DNA of 64,000 nt from SCN-70-22 sp046327755 (GTDB lineage Bacteria > Gemmatimonadota > Gemmatimonadetes > Gemmatimonadales > Gemmatimonadaceae). A model generated the notes under the pieces. That model ran no database searches. It had not been told where the DNA came from and saw only the letters and a program-made list of their open reading frames with translations. Numbering within the stretch: position 1 is the stretch's first letter; every line of letters begins with the position of its first letter. The translations under genes were made by a program, and so were the position numbers. Shown here one piece after another: positions 43,115-52,029 of this stretch. The stretch spans positions 124,001 through 188,000 of the forward strand of contig JAXLXW010000006.1 of the NCBI GenBank assembly GCA_046327755.1, read 5' to 3'.

Positions 43115-44875
43115 ATGTTCGTGCTTCGTCGTTTGCTGGTCGCCCGCACGGCGGCCGTGGTGCTCTGCGCCATCAACGCATCGCACGCGTCCGCGCAGTC
43201 CGCGTCACGCTTGCGCGTCTCGGTCGCGCTTCCGCGCACGATCCCCAACGGGCTCCCCGCGGGCGCAACGGGGCTCGACGGCCGGTTGCTCGTCGTCTTC
43301 TCCGTCGACTCGGGGGCCGAGCCACGATTCCAGGTGGGATCCCACGCCAGCACGCAGCCGGCCTTCGCCATCGACGTCACCGGGTGGAAGCCGGGTGAAC
43401 TGCGCACCATCGACGGGGCGGCCTTCGGCTTCCCGGTCAAGTCGTTAGGTGCGCTCCCCAAAGGCACCTACCGCGTGCAGGCCATCCTCAATCGCTACGA
43501 GACCTTCGTCCGCGGCGACGGCCACACGGTCTCGCTCCCCCCGGACCAGGGAGAGGGGCAGCATTGGAGCAGCAAGCCGGGCAACCTGTACTCCGCCGTG
43601 CGCACGGTGACCATCGATCCGTCTGCCAGCACCGACGTGCGCCTGACGATCGACCAGCTCATCCCGCCGATCCCGCCCTTCCAGGAGACGCCGTACGTGA
43701 AGTACGTGCGCATCCGCAGCGAGCGGCTGTCGCGCTTCTGGGGGCGCGACATGTACCTCGCCGCCTTCGTCACGCTCCCGGACGGATTCGACACGCACCC
43801 CAACGCGCGCTACCCGCTGGCCATCAACCATGGCCACTTCTCGACCGTCCCCGACAACTGGCGTGAGACGCCTCCCGATCCCGGCCTCAAGCCCGACTAC
43901 AGCGAGCGATTCTCCCTTGCCGGCTACAACCGCATCGTGCAGGAGTATTCGTACCAGCTCTTCAAGGATTGGACGGCGCCGGGCTTCCCGCGCTTCCTCC
44001 TCGTGCAGATCCAGCATCCCACACCATTCTTCGACGATTCGTACGCCGTCAACTCGGCCAACAACGGCCCGTACGGCGACGCCATCCAGTACGAACTCCT
44101 CCCCGAGATCGAGAGGCGCTTCCGCGGGTTAGGGGCCGGGTGGGCACGCTTCACCTTCGGCGGGTCGACCGGCGGGTGGGAATCGATGGCCGTGCAGATG
44201 TTCTACCCCGAGGAGTACAACGGTGCGTGGATCGCCTGCCCCGATCCGATCGACTTCCGGCACTACACCGTCGTCAACGTCTACAGCGATACCAACGCGT
44301 ACTACTTCCCGTCGCGATGGAAGCGCACGCCGCGACCCGGGCTGCGCAACTATCTGGGGCACGTGACGATGACGCTGCAGGAAGCGAACGAATACGAGTA
44401 CCTCGCCGGGACGCACGGCCGCTCCGGCGACCAGTGGGACGTCTGGGAGAGCGTCTTCTCGCCCGTGGGGAGCGACGGCTACCCGCGCCGCATCTGGGAC
44501 AAGCTCACCGGCAAGATCGACCCGGTGACAGCGGCGTACTGGAAGGAGCACTACGACCTTTCCTGGATCCTGCAGCGCGACTGGGCGACCCTCGGCCCCA
44601 AGCTCAAGGGAAAGCTCCGCCTCTTCGTCGGCGACATGGACAACTACTACCTCAACAACGCCGTCTACGAGGTCGACAAGTTCCTCAAGTCGAAGCCCGA
44701 GTCGGAAGCAGTGGTCGACTACGGCGATCGCGCCGAGCACTGCTGGAACGGCGATCACATGCGTGCCAACGCGTACTCACGCCTGCGCTACACGCAGATG
44801 GTCCTCCCCTGGGCGGTCGAGCGGATGCTGCGCACGGCGCCACCGGGAGCGGACCTGAAAAGCTGGCGGTACTGA
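43115..44875 (+). CDS. Secreted esterase-like alpha/beta hydrolase
   Basis: 586 residues; GAGGA lies 7 bases before ATG 43115. The signal peptide ends near SHASAQS. Residues 30-190 form a beta-rich domain (LDGRLLVVFSVDSG, GTYRVQAILNRYETF). The hydrolase follows, with YPLAINHGHFS, the nucleophile elbow FGGSTGGWES, LRLFVGDMDNYY (likely Asp) and DYGDRAEHCWNGDH (likely His). This resembles the esterase-D-like/putative-esterase group of large secreted proteins. Substrate unknown, probably an acyl or glycan ester. Confidence 0.75.
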   Translation: MFVLRRLLVARTAAVVLCAINASHASAQSASRLRVSVALPRTIPNGLPAGATGLDGRLLVVFSVDSGAEPRFQVGSHASTQPAFAIDVTGWKPGELRTIDGAAFGFPVKSLGALPKGTYRVQAILNRYETFVRGDGHTVSLPPDQGEGQHWSSKPGNLYSAVRTVTIDPSASTDVRLTIDQLIPPIPPFQETPYVKYVRIRSERLSRFWGRDMYLAAFVTLPDGFDTHPNARYPLAINHGHFSTVPDNWRETPPDPGLKPDYSERFSLAGYNRIVQEYSYQLFKDWTAPGFPRFLLVQIQHPTPFFDDSYAVNSANNGPYGDAIQYELLPEIERRFRGLGAGWARFTFGGSTGGWESMAVQMFYPEEYNGAWIACPDPIDFRHYTVVNVYSDTNAYYFPSRWKRTPRPGLRNYLGHVTMTLQEANEYEYLAGTHGRSGDQWDVWESVFSPVGSDGYPRRIWDKLTGKIDPVTAAYWKEHYDLSWILQRDWATLGPKLKGKLRLFVGDMDNYYLNNAVYEVDKFLKSKPESEAVVDYGDRAEHCWNGDHMRANAYSRLRYTQMVLPWAVERMLRTAPPGADLKSWRY

Positions 44876-45279
44876 GGGGACGCTGGACGAAAAACGCGCG
44901 TTCGACTCGCAGGCGTCGTCTGTGTCCGCGCGACATGTGCATGATGCGCGGGAAGCGCGACAGTCCCGTCTCTTTGCGTTTCCTTTACGCCAGGCGTCTG
45001 TAAGGTCTTTGGGAGCAAGCACTTGTGCTTCGCATGTGGAGCATTGTGTGGCATCGACGACGACCACCGTCTGATGAACGCCACATGAATCCTCCATGAA
45101 TCTGGGAAGAGCCCCGCCATTCCGGAACTTTCGTCTGCTTCTTACGCTGGCCTCGCGATTGCTAGATGAACGGCCGTCATGTGTGATGCACGTCACGCTT
45201 GATTCGCCGGACGGTCCCGATCGCGCGACTCGGACGGCGCACGCCTGCCAATCTCCGCCTGAGTACGACGAGGCCCCCC
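44876..45279. other. 404-base intergenic region upstream of cytochrome c peroxidase
   Basis: Less G+C-rich than its surroundings. It contains a CRP/FNR-like site at 45181-45196. No convincing gene, RNA structure or repeat was found in the first 300 bases. Confidence 0.5.
45181..45196. promoter_or_regulatory. CRP/FNR-like operator upstream of cytochrome c peroxidase
   Basis: TGTGATGCACGTCACG matches TGTGA-N6-TCACA with one mismatch in the last base. It lies 84-99 bases upstream of the peroxidase ATG. Peroxidases of this kind are commonly under FNR/CRP-type oxygen control, so a role is plausible. Confidence 0.55.
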
Positions 45280-46593
45280 ATGCTCCTGTTCTCTTTACGA
45301 TCCTCCGCTCGCACGATCGCAGTTGCCGCGACCGTTCTCGCGCTCGTCGCGTGTAGCGACGAGCGCCCCCTCGAACCCGTCGCACCCCTTTCTCCAGACG
45401 CGCCCGTCGCCGCTTCGCAAGCGACGACCAGCGGCAACCAAGTCCGCATGGTCGAGCTGGGCAACATGATCTTCGACGATCCGGACCTTTCACTGCGCCG
45501 CAACCAGTCGTGTGCCTCCTGTCACGATCCCAAATTCGGCTTCACGGCGCCGAGCTCCATCATCAACGCGACTGGGAGCGTCATGCCGGGATCGGTCCCG
45601 ACGCGGTTCGGGAATCGTCGCCCGCCGAGCGCGGCGTACGCGGCCTTCGCCCCGGTGCTTCATTTCGACGACGAGGACGGCGCGTGGGTCGGCGGCAACT
45701 TCTGGGATGGACGCGCCACGGGTGCGCGTCTCGGAAATCCCTCCGCGGAACAGGCGTTAGGCCCCTTCCTGAACTCGGTGGAGATGGCGCTGCCGGACGC
45801 CGCTTGCGTCATCTACCGCATCACGCACTCGAAGTATGCGGGTCTCTGGCGCGCGACGTGGGGCAACTCGGTCGGGTCGATCTCCTTCCCGTCGGCCCGC
45901 GCCATGGAAGAGCTTTGCGGTCGCGAGGGCACGGTTGTCCCGCTCTCTCCTGCGGACCGTCGGCAGTTGATGCAGGAGTACGATCGCGTCGGGATGAGCA
46001 TTGCGGCATTCGAAGCGTCGCCGCGAGTGAGCGCCTTCAGCTCGAAGTTCGATCAGGTCCTGCGTGGCGGTGCGCGCTTCACGCAGGACGAGCGGGCCGG
46101 TCTGGCGCTCTTCAACGGGAAGGCCAATTGTGCCGCCTGTCACCCGATTGATGGTGAGCGTGCACTGCTGACTGACTTCACCTTCGACAACCTCGGCGTG
46201 CCCGCGAATCCTGAGAACCCCGCAACCATCGGCGGGGGGTTCAGGGACTTGGGGCTCGGCGGCTTCATGCGCGACGGCTCGCTCTACGGCGCGCAGAAGG
46301 TCCCGACCCTTCGCAACCTGGACAAGCGTCCCACGCCGGTGATGGTCAAGTCGTTCATGCACAACGGCATCTTCAAGAGCCTCGAGCAAGTCGTGCACTT
46401 CTATAACACGCGCGACGTGCTTCCGCGGTGCGCCGCCGGGATCCGCCCGAGCGATCCCCGATTCGGCACCACGTGCTGGCCGCGCCCGGAAGTGGCGGAC
46501 AACGTGAACACCGACGAGCTGGGAAACCTCGGCCTCACGCCGGTCGAAGAACGGCAGCTCGTGCGGTTCCTGCGCACGTTCAGCGACCGGTAG
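45280..46593 (+). CDS. Di-haem cytochrome c peroxidase / MauG-family lipoprotein
   Basis: 437 residues. The lipobox LALVACSDE (Cys25) makes it a lipoprotein. Two c-type haem sites are present: CASCH (78-82) in the N-terminal domain and CAACH (284-288) in the C-terminal domain. The core is typical of the CcpA/MauG family, with GNFWDGRA, LNSVEMA, FNGKANCAACHPIDGE and KVPTLRNLDKRPTP. It would reduce hydrogen peroxide, or oxidise a partner protein, in the periplasm. It stands alone, with a CRP-like site upstream and a hairpin terminator downstream. Confidence 0.9.
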   Translation: MLLFSLRSSARTIAVAATVLALVACSDERPLEPVAPLSPDAPVAASQATTSGNQVRMVELGNMIFDDPDLSLRRNQSCASCHDPKFGFTAPSSIINATGSVMPGSVPTRFGNRRPPSAAYAAFAPVLHFDDEDGAWVGGNFWDGRATGARLGNPSAEQALGPFLNSVEMALPDAACVIYRITHSKYAGLWRATWGNSVGSISFPSARAMEELCGREGTVVPLSPADRRQLMQEYDRVGMSIAAFEASPRVSAFSSKFDQVLRGGARFTQDERAGLALFNGKANCAACHPIDGERALLTDFTFDNLGVPANPENPATIGGGFRDLGLGGFMRDGSLYGAQKVPTLRNLDKRPTPVMVKSFMHNGIFKSLEQVVHFYNTRDVLPRCAAGIRPSDPRFGTTCWPRPEVADNVNTDELGNLGLTPVEERQLVRFLRTFSDR

Positions 46594-46617
46594 CCACTGA
46601 CCCCTGGTCACGCCAAC

Positions 46618-46646
46618 GCGGCGGCGGGCAGCAGGCTCGCCGCCGC
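46618..46646. terminator. Hairpin between convergent peroxidase and SRPBCC genes
   Basis: GCGGCGGCG pairs perfectly with CGCCGCCGC over an 11-base loop, 25 bases past the peroxidase stop. There is no T-run on either side. Confidence 0.5.
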
Positions 46647-46692
46647 AACCGCGCGTCGAGGCGTGGGCGGGCGATCGCGTCGGAGCTGATCA

Positions 46693-47742
46693 TTACCTGG
46701 AGGCACCCGCGCCTAACGCGCCGCGCTCGGCCCGCGCCTTGATCCCCAGCAGCATCCCGCGCTCCATGATGAAGTGCGCGGGCTCGAACAGGTACAAGCC
46801 GAGCGCGGCGAACGGGACAGCGCCTAACGACGGACGCCCCTCGCCGCGGGTGTGCACCACGAGGCGGCTCGTCGAGTCGTCGAGGGGCGTCACCACGAAG
46901 CTCCCCCAGTTCTCCAGCGTCATGGCATGCGGTGGATCCCAGTGGGTGATCCGCCACCCGAGATCGCGCCCGAAGCGGCCGCCGAGGTAGTCGGGCTGGG
47001 TCGCCCGCACCAGGTCGCCCACCGATCGCTGTTGCCACCCCGCGACCAGCGAGTCGGCGTTGCGGATGTCGTCGCCAAACGCGCGCTCCAACCAGTCGTA
47101 GCTGTAGAAGCCACCGCGGTCCTGCCCCACCTGCGACATCCATTGCCACACCACCGGCGCCGGCGCGTGGATCGTGACGCCGTGGTCCATGCGGTACATC
47201 GCAGGCTCGTCGCTGGAGAGCCCCGGCACCGCCACCGCGCGCTCGGCAGCGCTCGTCCCCCACGACATGTGCCAGGGGCGCAGCACGATCAACAGCGCCG
47301 TGACGCCGAGCGCGACGGCGGCGAGCGAGTTGCCGAGGCGACTCCGCCAAGGCGCACGCTCCGGAACGGCCTCGTACTCCGCGGTGGTGAACGTGGGCGT
47401 GTGAATCTCGGGGTGCGCGCAACATGCCCAGCGATGCACCAGCGCGCTGAAGAGGATGCCGAGCGCGAGGCCAAGGAACGACCAGAGGCCGATCCCCGCC
47501 AGGCGCAAGAGGACGGCCGAAGCGACGGTCGCCGCGATGGTGAGGCCGAGGGCGAGTTCGCGCAGTCGTTCCACGCCAAGCAGCGCGAACGCCGCGGCGA
47601 GGAAGCCGACCATCGAAACGAGCCAGCAGGGGGTGACGATCCACGCCGTGGCGCGCCCCGCAGCCCACATGCCGGCGCCGGCATGGGCGAGTCCGTGCAG
47701 GAGAAGGCCCAACGCGATCAGACGTGGATGCAGCGCGCGCAT
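46693..47742 (-). CDS. Membrane protein with C-terminal SRPBCC-like domain
   Basis: 349 residues from ATG 47742 (MRALHPRLIALGLLLHGLAHAGAG). The first 120 residues contain about four membrane helices and end in a Cys-rich cytoplasmic or periplasmic loop (ACCAHPEIHTP). A further helix near residue 150 leads to a soluble domain (about 175-330) with VTIHAPAPVVWQWMSQVGQDRGGFYSYDWLE, the opening of SRPBCC/polyketide-cyclase-like folds. RLVVHTRGEG and a hydrophobic end follow. Function unknown; SRPBCC domains bind lipids or other hydrophobic ligands. Confidence 0.65.
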   Translation of the reverse strand: MRALHPRLIALGLLLHGLAHAGAGMWAAGRATAWIVTPCWLVSMVGFLAAAFALLGVERLRELALGLTIAATVASAVLLRLAGIGLWSFLGLALGILFSALVHRWACCAHPEIHTPTFTTAEYEAVPERAPWRSRLGNSLAAVALGVTALLIVLRPWHMSWGTSAAERAVAVPGLSSDEPAMYRMDHGVTIHAPAPVVWQWMSQVGQDRGGFYSYDWLERAFGDDIRNADSLVAGWQQRSVGDLVRATQPDYLGGRFGRDLGWRITHWDPPHAMTLENWGSFVVTPLDDSTSRLVVHTRGEGRPSLGAVPFAALGLYLFEPAHFIMERGMLLGIKARAERGALGAGASR

Positions 47743-48191
47743 GACCGCAGCGTGCGCCAATGGCAGGCGCCCTGTCAATCCTCGGAGGGTGGCGGTGCAC
47801 GCGAACGGTGCGCGCGAACGGTGCCCGCGGACGAGCCGACGCTCATCACGGGGGGACGCGAAACAGGGAGCAAGCGCGAGCGCCTGCTCCCTGTCCCTCC
47901 GGATCACGACGAGGAACCACCGGCCCCGCGTGCCCGACTCATGGATCCTATCGACTTTTCCAGATGCGACCGAAGGTGCCGAACAAGCCACCTGGGGAGG
48001 GGCCGCATCAGAGCCGCCGCGTACAAAAAACCTGCTATGAGGTACGACGTTTCGCCAGCGGAGATGTGTGCGCCTTCACTCTCTCTTAGTGACTTAACGT
48101 CAAGGGTCCTTCGACATCCAACCGAGTGAGGTTCACACCACACCCTATCGCCGACGCGCCGTGCGCGCTCGCGATTGTATTCGGAGGAGAT
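47743..48191. other. 449-base divergent spacer with long hairpin
   Basis: It contains the inverted repeat at 47863-47894 and, near the Spy-like gene, an A/T-rich part with TGACTTAACGTCA (arms TGAC/GTCA, about 48090) and GGAGGAG at 48183-48189 before the ATG. I cannot find a credible protein-coding gene; a small RNA is possible. Confidence 0.45.
47863..47894. other. Isolated 10-bp inverted repeat (hairpin) between divergent genes
   Basis: ACAGGGAGCA and TGCTCCCTGT pair perfectly around a 12-base centre that can pair further (GCGC/GCGC). There is no adjacent gene end for it to terminate, since both flanking genes point away. Confidence 0.6.
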
Positions 48192-48965
48192 ATGAAGTCG
48201 ACGACTCGCCACTTGCCTGCCACCACGCGAGCGATGCTGCTCGCCGCCGCCATGACCATTGCCGCGACGCAGGTCGCCGCGGCGCAAACCGCCGACTCCA
48301 CCCAGCCACCGCCGCGTGGCCCGGGGATGCGCGGGGGGATGGGACCCGGACGCGGGATGGGGCCAGGCGCTGGCATGCGCGCCCGAGGCCCGATGGGTCC
48401 CGATTTCGCCGGCCCGGGGCAACGCGGCAGGGGAGCGCCGGGGCTGCCCGCCGGCGGCATGGGACCTGGGCCGCGTGCGCTTCTGCGCGGGATCACCCTC
48501 TCGGTCGAACAGGAGAAGGCGCTGCGTGCATCGCAGGCCCGACACCTGCTCGAGGCCAAGCCGCTCCGCATCGAGATGCTCTCGGCGAGCACCGACCAGC
48601 AGCTCGCGCGCCTGAATGGCGACCAGAAGGCGCTGGACGCCGCTACGGCGCGGGTGACCGCCGCGCGCTCCAAGCTCGATTCGCTGCGTGACAAGCGCTC
48701 GCCGGTCGAGGCGCTGCGGAGTGTGCTGACTCCTGATCAGCAGAAGATCCTGGACAAGAACCTGTCCGATGCGCCCCTCGGCGGGCGCGGTTTCGGGCCA
48801 GGGCGGGGGATGCGGCCGGACGGCTTCGGGCCGCAGGGCGGGATGCGCTTCCGCGACGGCGCCGCTCCGCGCGGCTTCCGCAACGGGCCGCCCCCGCGCC
48901 GTCCGGCGGGCGACGATCTCGATGACGAGGACTCGGTGGACGACGTCGACATCCCGATTCGATAG
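48192..48965 (+). CDS. Spy/CpxP-like periplasmic protein (LTxxQ), Gly/Pro/Met-rich
   Basis: 257 residues; GGAGGAG just before ATG 48192 is one of the strongest ribosome sites here. The signal peptide ends AAAQTAD. A Gly-Met-Pro-Arg-rich region (about 38-95) precedes a helical core with EQEKALRASQARHLLEAKPLRIEML and the LTPDQQKILD motif of Spy/CpxP-type chaperones, then another Gly/Arg/Pro-rich tail with an acidic end. Spy-like proteins bind unfolded periplasmic proteins or metals. Methionines in the N-terminal repeats could bind copper, but this is only a suggestion. Confidence 0.7.
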   Translation: MKSTTRHLPATTRAMLLAAAMTIAATQVAAAQTADSTQPPPRGPGMRGGMGPGRGMGPGAGMRARGPMGPDFAGPGQRGRGAPGLPAGGMGPGPRALLRGITLSVEQEKALRASQARHLLEAKPLRIEMLSASTDQQLARLNGDQKALDAATARVTAARSKLDSLRDKRSPVEALRSVLTPDQQKILDKNLSDAPLGGRGFGPGRGMRPDGFGPQGGMRFRDGAAPRGFRNGPPPRRPAGDDLDDEDSVDDVDIPIR

Positions 48966-49051
48966 GTCGCAGGCGAAGCGCGTACTCGTCTCGTCTCACA
49001 TCGGGGCCACTCGCACAGGGTGGCCCCGAACGTTTTCCGGTCACACGGGAT

Positions 49052-49684
49052 ATGCTACGCATCATGCCGGATCGCTCCTCCGACGACGTACCAGACGCTC
49101 CTGCACCGCCGCCCGCGCCGTCCGCCGGGGCTCCCGCGTCGTGGCGGCGGTGGTTCTCCCTGTGGAACGTCGTCACCCTGGTCATCGTGCTGTGGGCGCT
49201 GCCGCGCCTCATCCCGCACCTCGGCGCGGTCGTGGGCGTGCGCTCGGGCGACGCCCGCCGGCCGTCGTTCGCGGTGACGACGCTCGATGGCCAGCCGGTG
49301 GGAGAGGCGTCGCTGCGTGGGAAGGTGGTGCTGGTCAACTTCTGGGCGACCTGGTGTGGCCCCTGCCGCGTTGAGATGCCGCTGCTCGAGCAGATGTACC
49401 AGCGGCATCGCGACCGTGGCTTCGTCCTCCTGGGGCTCAGTGTCGATCGTGCGGGAGAGCAGGCGGTGCGCGACTACGTGCGCTCGCGCGGCGTGACGTA
49501 CCCGGTGGCGGTGGTCGGGGCGCGTGAGGAGGGAGCGTTCGGCGGGGTGCGCGGCTACCCGACCTCGTTCCTCTTGGGGCGCGATGGCGTGGTGCGTCAT
49601 GCCGTCATCGGCCCGCTCGCTCCCGCCTCGCTCGAGCTGGCCGTTCGCCGCCTCCTCGACGAGTCGCCGCCTAACGCGCGGTAG
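49052..49684 (+). CDS. TlpA/ResA-type membrane-anchored thiol:disulfide oxidoreductase
   Basis: 210 residues (ATG 49052; ATG 49064 also possible). A Pro/Ala-rich leader is followed by one membrane helix (WNVVTLVIVLWALPRLI), so the thioredoxin domain (70-205) faces the periplasm. The active site FWATWCGPC (Cys102, Cys105), GKVVLVNF and the cis-Pro site GYPTSFLL match TlpA/ResA. It reduces disulfides, often in apocytochrome c or other envelope proteins. It lies 86 bases after the Spy-like gene and ahead of an S9 peptidase gene. Confidence 0.88.
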   Translation: MLRIMPDRSSDDVPDAPAPPPAPSAGAPASWRRWFSLWNVVTLVIVLWALPRLIPHLGAVVGVRSGDARRPSFAVTTLDGQPVGEASLRGKVVLVNFWATWCGPCRVEMPLLEQMYQRHRDRGFVLLGLSVDRAGEQAVRDYVRSRGVTYPVAVVGAREEGAFGGVRGYPTSFLLGRDGVVRHAVIGPLAPASLELAVRRLLDESPPNAR

Positions 49685-49818
49685 GTCGTCGAGCCGCTCC
49701 CTCCGACGTCCTTTCGAGGGCACCGAGGCGCCCTCCACGCTGACGCGGCGCCTTCCGCAACGCCTGCTGGGGCTGCACCGTAGCAGGAGGAGCCATCACC
49801 CCCCGCTTCCGCCCTCTC

Positions 49819-52029
49819 ATGCGACGTCCCGCCACTGCCGCCCCACTCGTGCACGCCGCGCTCGCTGCCCTCGCGACGTTCTCCCTCGCCGCGCTCACGC
49901 CGAGCATTGCCCAGGCGCAGCGCGCCACGGCCGCGGCGCCGCCCTTCGCCCTCGACCAGCTCACGCGCTATCCGTTCCCGTCGGAACTCACCGCGGCGGC
50001 GCGTGCGAACCGCGTCGTCTGGGCGTTCAACGAGGACGGGGTGCGCAACCTCTATGTCGCCGAGGGGCCCGATTTCGTGGCGCGCCGCCTCACCAACTAC
50101 ACCAGCGACGACGGGCAGGAACTCACCTCGGTGCAGCTGACGGATGACGGGCGGACCGTCGTCTACGTCCGTGGCGGCGACCACGGCTCCAACTTCGACG
50201 ACATCCTCCCGGTCAACCCGCTCGGCCTGCCGCAGCCGGTGCGGGTGCAGGTGTGGAGCGTCCCGTTCGAGGGAGGCGAGCCCAAGTCGTTAGGTGAGGG
50301 CGATTCACCGGTCGTCTCGCCGCGCGGCGATGTCGTCGCCTTCGAGCGCGACAACCAGGTGTGGATCGCACCCGTCGACGGCTCGACGCCGGCACGGCGC
50401 CTCTTCACGGCGCGCGGCAACAACGGCGACCCGCAGTGGTCGCCCGACGGCAGCCAGCTCGCCTTCACGTCGAACCGGGGCGATCACGCCTTCATCGGGA
50501 TCTACCGCGCCCCGGACGCTCCAATCACCTACCTGGCGCCGTCGACGAATCGCGATGGAAGTCCGCGCTGGTCGCCGGACGGCAGGCGTCTCGTCTTCGT
50601 GCGGCGCCCGGGGGCGGGCGGGGCGGCACAGAACGTCCTCGAGCAGCGTCCCACCGAGTGGGCGCTCTACACTGCCGATGCGGCGACGGGTGAGGCGCGC
50701 CTCCTCTGGACGTCGCCGAAGACGTTGCGCGGTTCGGTCCCCAACACGCATGGCGGGACCAACCTGCACTGGGCGGCGGGGGGGCGCATCGTCTTCCTCT
50801 CGTACATGGACGGGTGGCCGCACCTTTACTCCATCGCCGAGTCGGGGGGCGATCCGCTCCTGCTGACGCCGGGCAACTACATGGCGGAGTACGTTCGCCT
50901 CTCGCCGGACGGCAAGACGCTCGTCTTCGCGGCGAACGCCGGGAACACGCCGGATGATCTCCATCGCCGTCACGTCGTCGCCGTCCCGGTCGACAAGGCG
51001 GCGCCGCGCGTCGTCACGCCGGGAACGGGGCTCGAGTGGACCCCCGTGGTGCTCGGCGACGGCGCGACGCTGGCCTATGTCGGGGCGACGGCCCAGCGCC
51101 CGCCGCTTCCTGCCGTCATCCCGTTAGGCGGCGGGACCGCACGCACCCTCGCCGCCGATCGCGTCCCCGCCGACTTCCCCACCGCGCAGCTCATCACGCC
51201 CAAGGCCGTCAGCTACACCAGCGAGGATGGCGTCCTGGTGCATGCGCAGCTCTTCGACGCCGGTGCGCCCGCGCGCGGCGGGGCCACGACGCGACGGCCG
51301 GCCATCGTCTACGTGCACGGCGGCCCGCCGCGGCAGATGCTGCTGGGGTGGCACTACTCCGACTACTACACGAACGCCTACGCCATGAACCAGTACCTGG
51401 CGTCGCGCGGGTACGTGGTCCTCTCCGTCAACTACCGGCTCGGCATCGGCTACGGCTACGAGTTCCACCAACCGCCGAATGCCGGGGCGCGCGGCGCCAG
51501 CGAGTACCTCGACGTGAAGGCGGCGGCGCTCTACCTGCGCACGCTCCCGCAGGTGGACGGTGCGAAGATCGGGATCTACGGCGGGTCGTACGGTGGCTAC
51601 CTCACCGCGCTGGCGCTCGGTCGCAACTCCGACCTCTTCGCCGCGGGGGTCGATATCCACGGCGTGCACGACATGTCGGCATCGACCTCGGGAGCCGGCA
51701 CCGCGCTCGCCGCGGCGATGAGCGGGGCCAACCGGTTCGAGCCCACCGATCGCGACAAGGCGGTGGAGGTCTCGTGGCAGTCGTCTCCGGTTTCGAGCGT
51801 GAAGACGTGGAAGTCGCCCGTCCTCCTGATCCACGGCGACGACGACCGCAACGTGCGCTTCTCGCAGACGGTGGACCTGGCGCGGCGACTCGCGGCGCAG
51901 GGGGTCGAGTACGAGGAGATGATCATCGTCGACGATACGCACCACTGGATGCGTCACGCCAACCAGCGGCGAGTGAACGCGGCGATCGCCGCCTACTTCG
52001 ATCGCAAGCTCAAGGGAGCGGTGCAGTAG
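49819..52029 (+). CDS. Secreted S9-family serine peptidase with TolB-like propeller (DPP/acylaminoacyl type)
   Basis: 736 residues with a signal peptide ending SIAQAQRA. Residues 60-440 carry propeller repeats (DGRTVVYVRGG, WSPDGSQLAFTSNRG, WSPDGRRLVFVRRP). The hydrolase domain shows YVHGGPPRQMLLGW, the catalytic Ser590 in YGGSYGGYL, HGDDDRNV (Asp) and DDTHHWM (His). It resembles dipeptidyl-peptidase IV and acylaminoacyl-peptidase-like enzymes and differs from the first S9 enzyme in this window by its shorter propeller. A hairpin follows immediately, in the space shared with the convergent DsbA-like gene. Confidence 0.92.
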   Translation: MRRPATAAPLVHAALAALATFSLAALTPSIAQAQRATAAAPPFALDQLTRYPFPSELTAAARANRVVWAFNEDGVRNLYVAEGPDFVARRLTNYTSDDGQELTSVQLTDDGRTVVYVRGGDHGSNFDDILPVNPLGLPQPVRVQVWSVPFEGGEPKSLGEGDSPVVSPRGDVVAFERDNQVWIAPVDGSTPARRLFTARGNNGDPQWSPDGSQLAFTSNRGDHAFIGIYRAPDAPITYLAPSTNRDGSPRWSPDGRRLVFVRRPGAGGAAQNVLEQRPTEWALYTADAATGEARLLWTSPKTLRGSVPNTHGGTNLHWAAGGRIVFLSYMDGWPHLYSIAESGGDPLLLTPGNYMAEYVRLSPDGKTLVFAANAGNTPDDLHRRHVVAVPVDKAAPRVVTPGTGLEWTPVVLGDGATLAYVGATAQRPPLPAVIPLGGGTARTLAADRVPADFPTAQLITPKAVSYTSEDGVLVHAQLFDAGAPARGGATTRRPAIVYVHGGPPRQMLLGWHYSDYYTNAYAMNQYLASRGYVVLSVNYRLGIGYGYEFHQPPNAGARGASEYLDVKAAALYLRTLPQVDGAKIGIYGGSYGGYLTALALGRNSDLFAAGVDIHGVHDMSASTSGAGTALAAAMSGANRFEPTDRDKAVEVSWQSSPVSSVKTWKSPVLLIHGDDDRNVRFSQTVDLARRLAAQGVEYEEMIIVDDTHHWMRHANQRRVNAAIAAYFDRKLKGAVQ

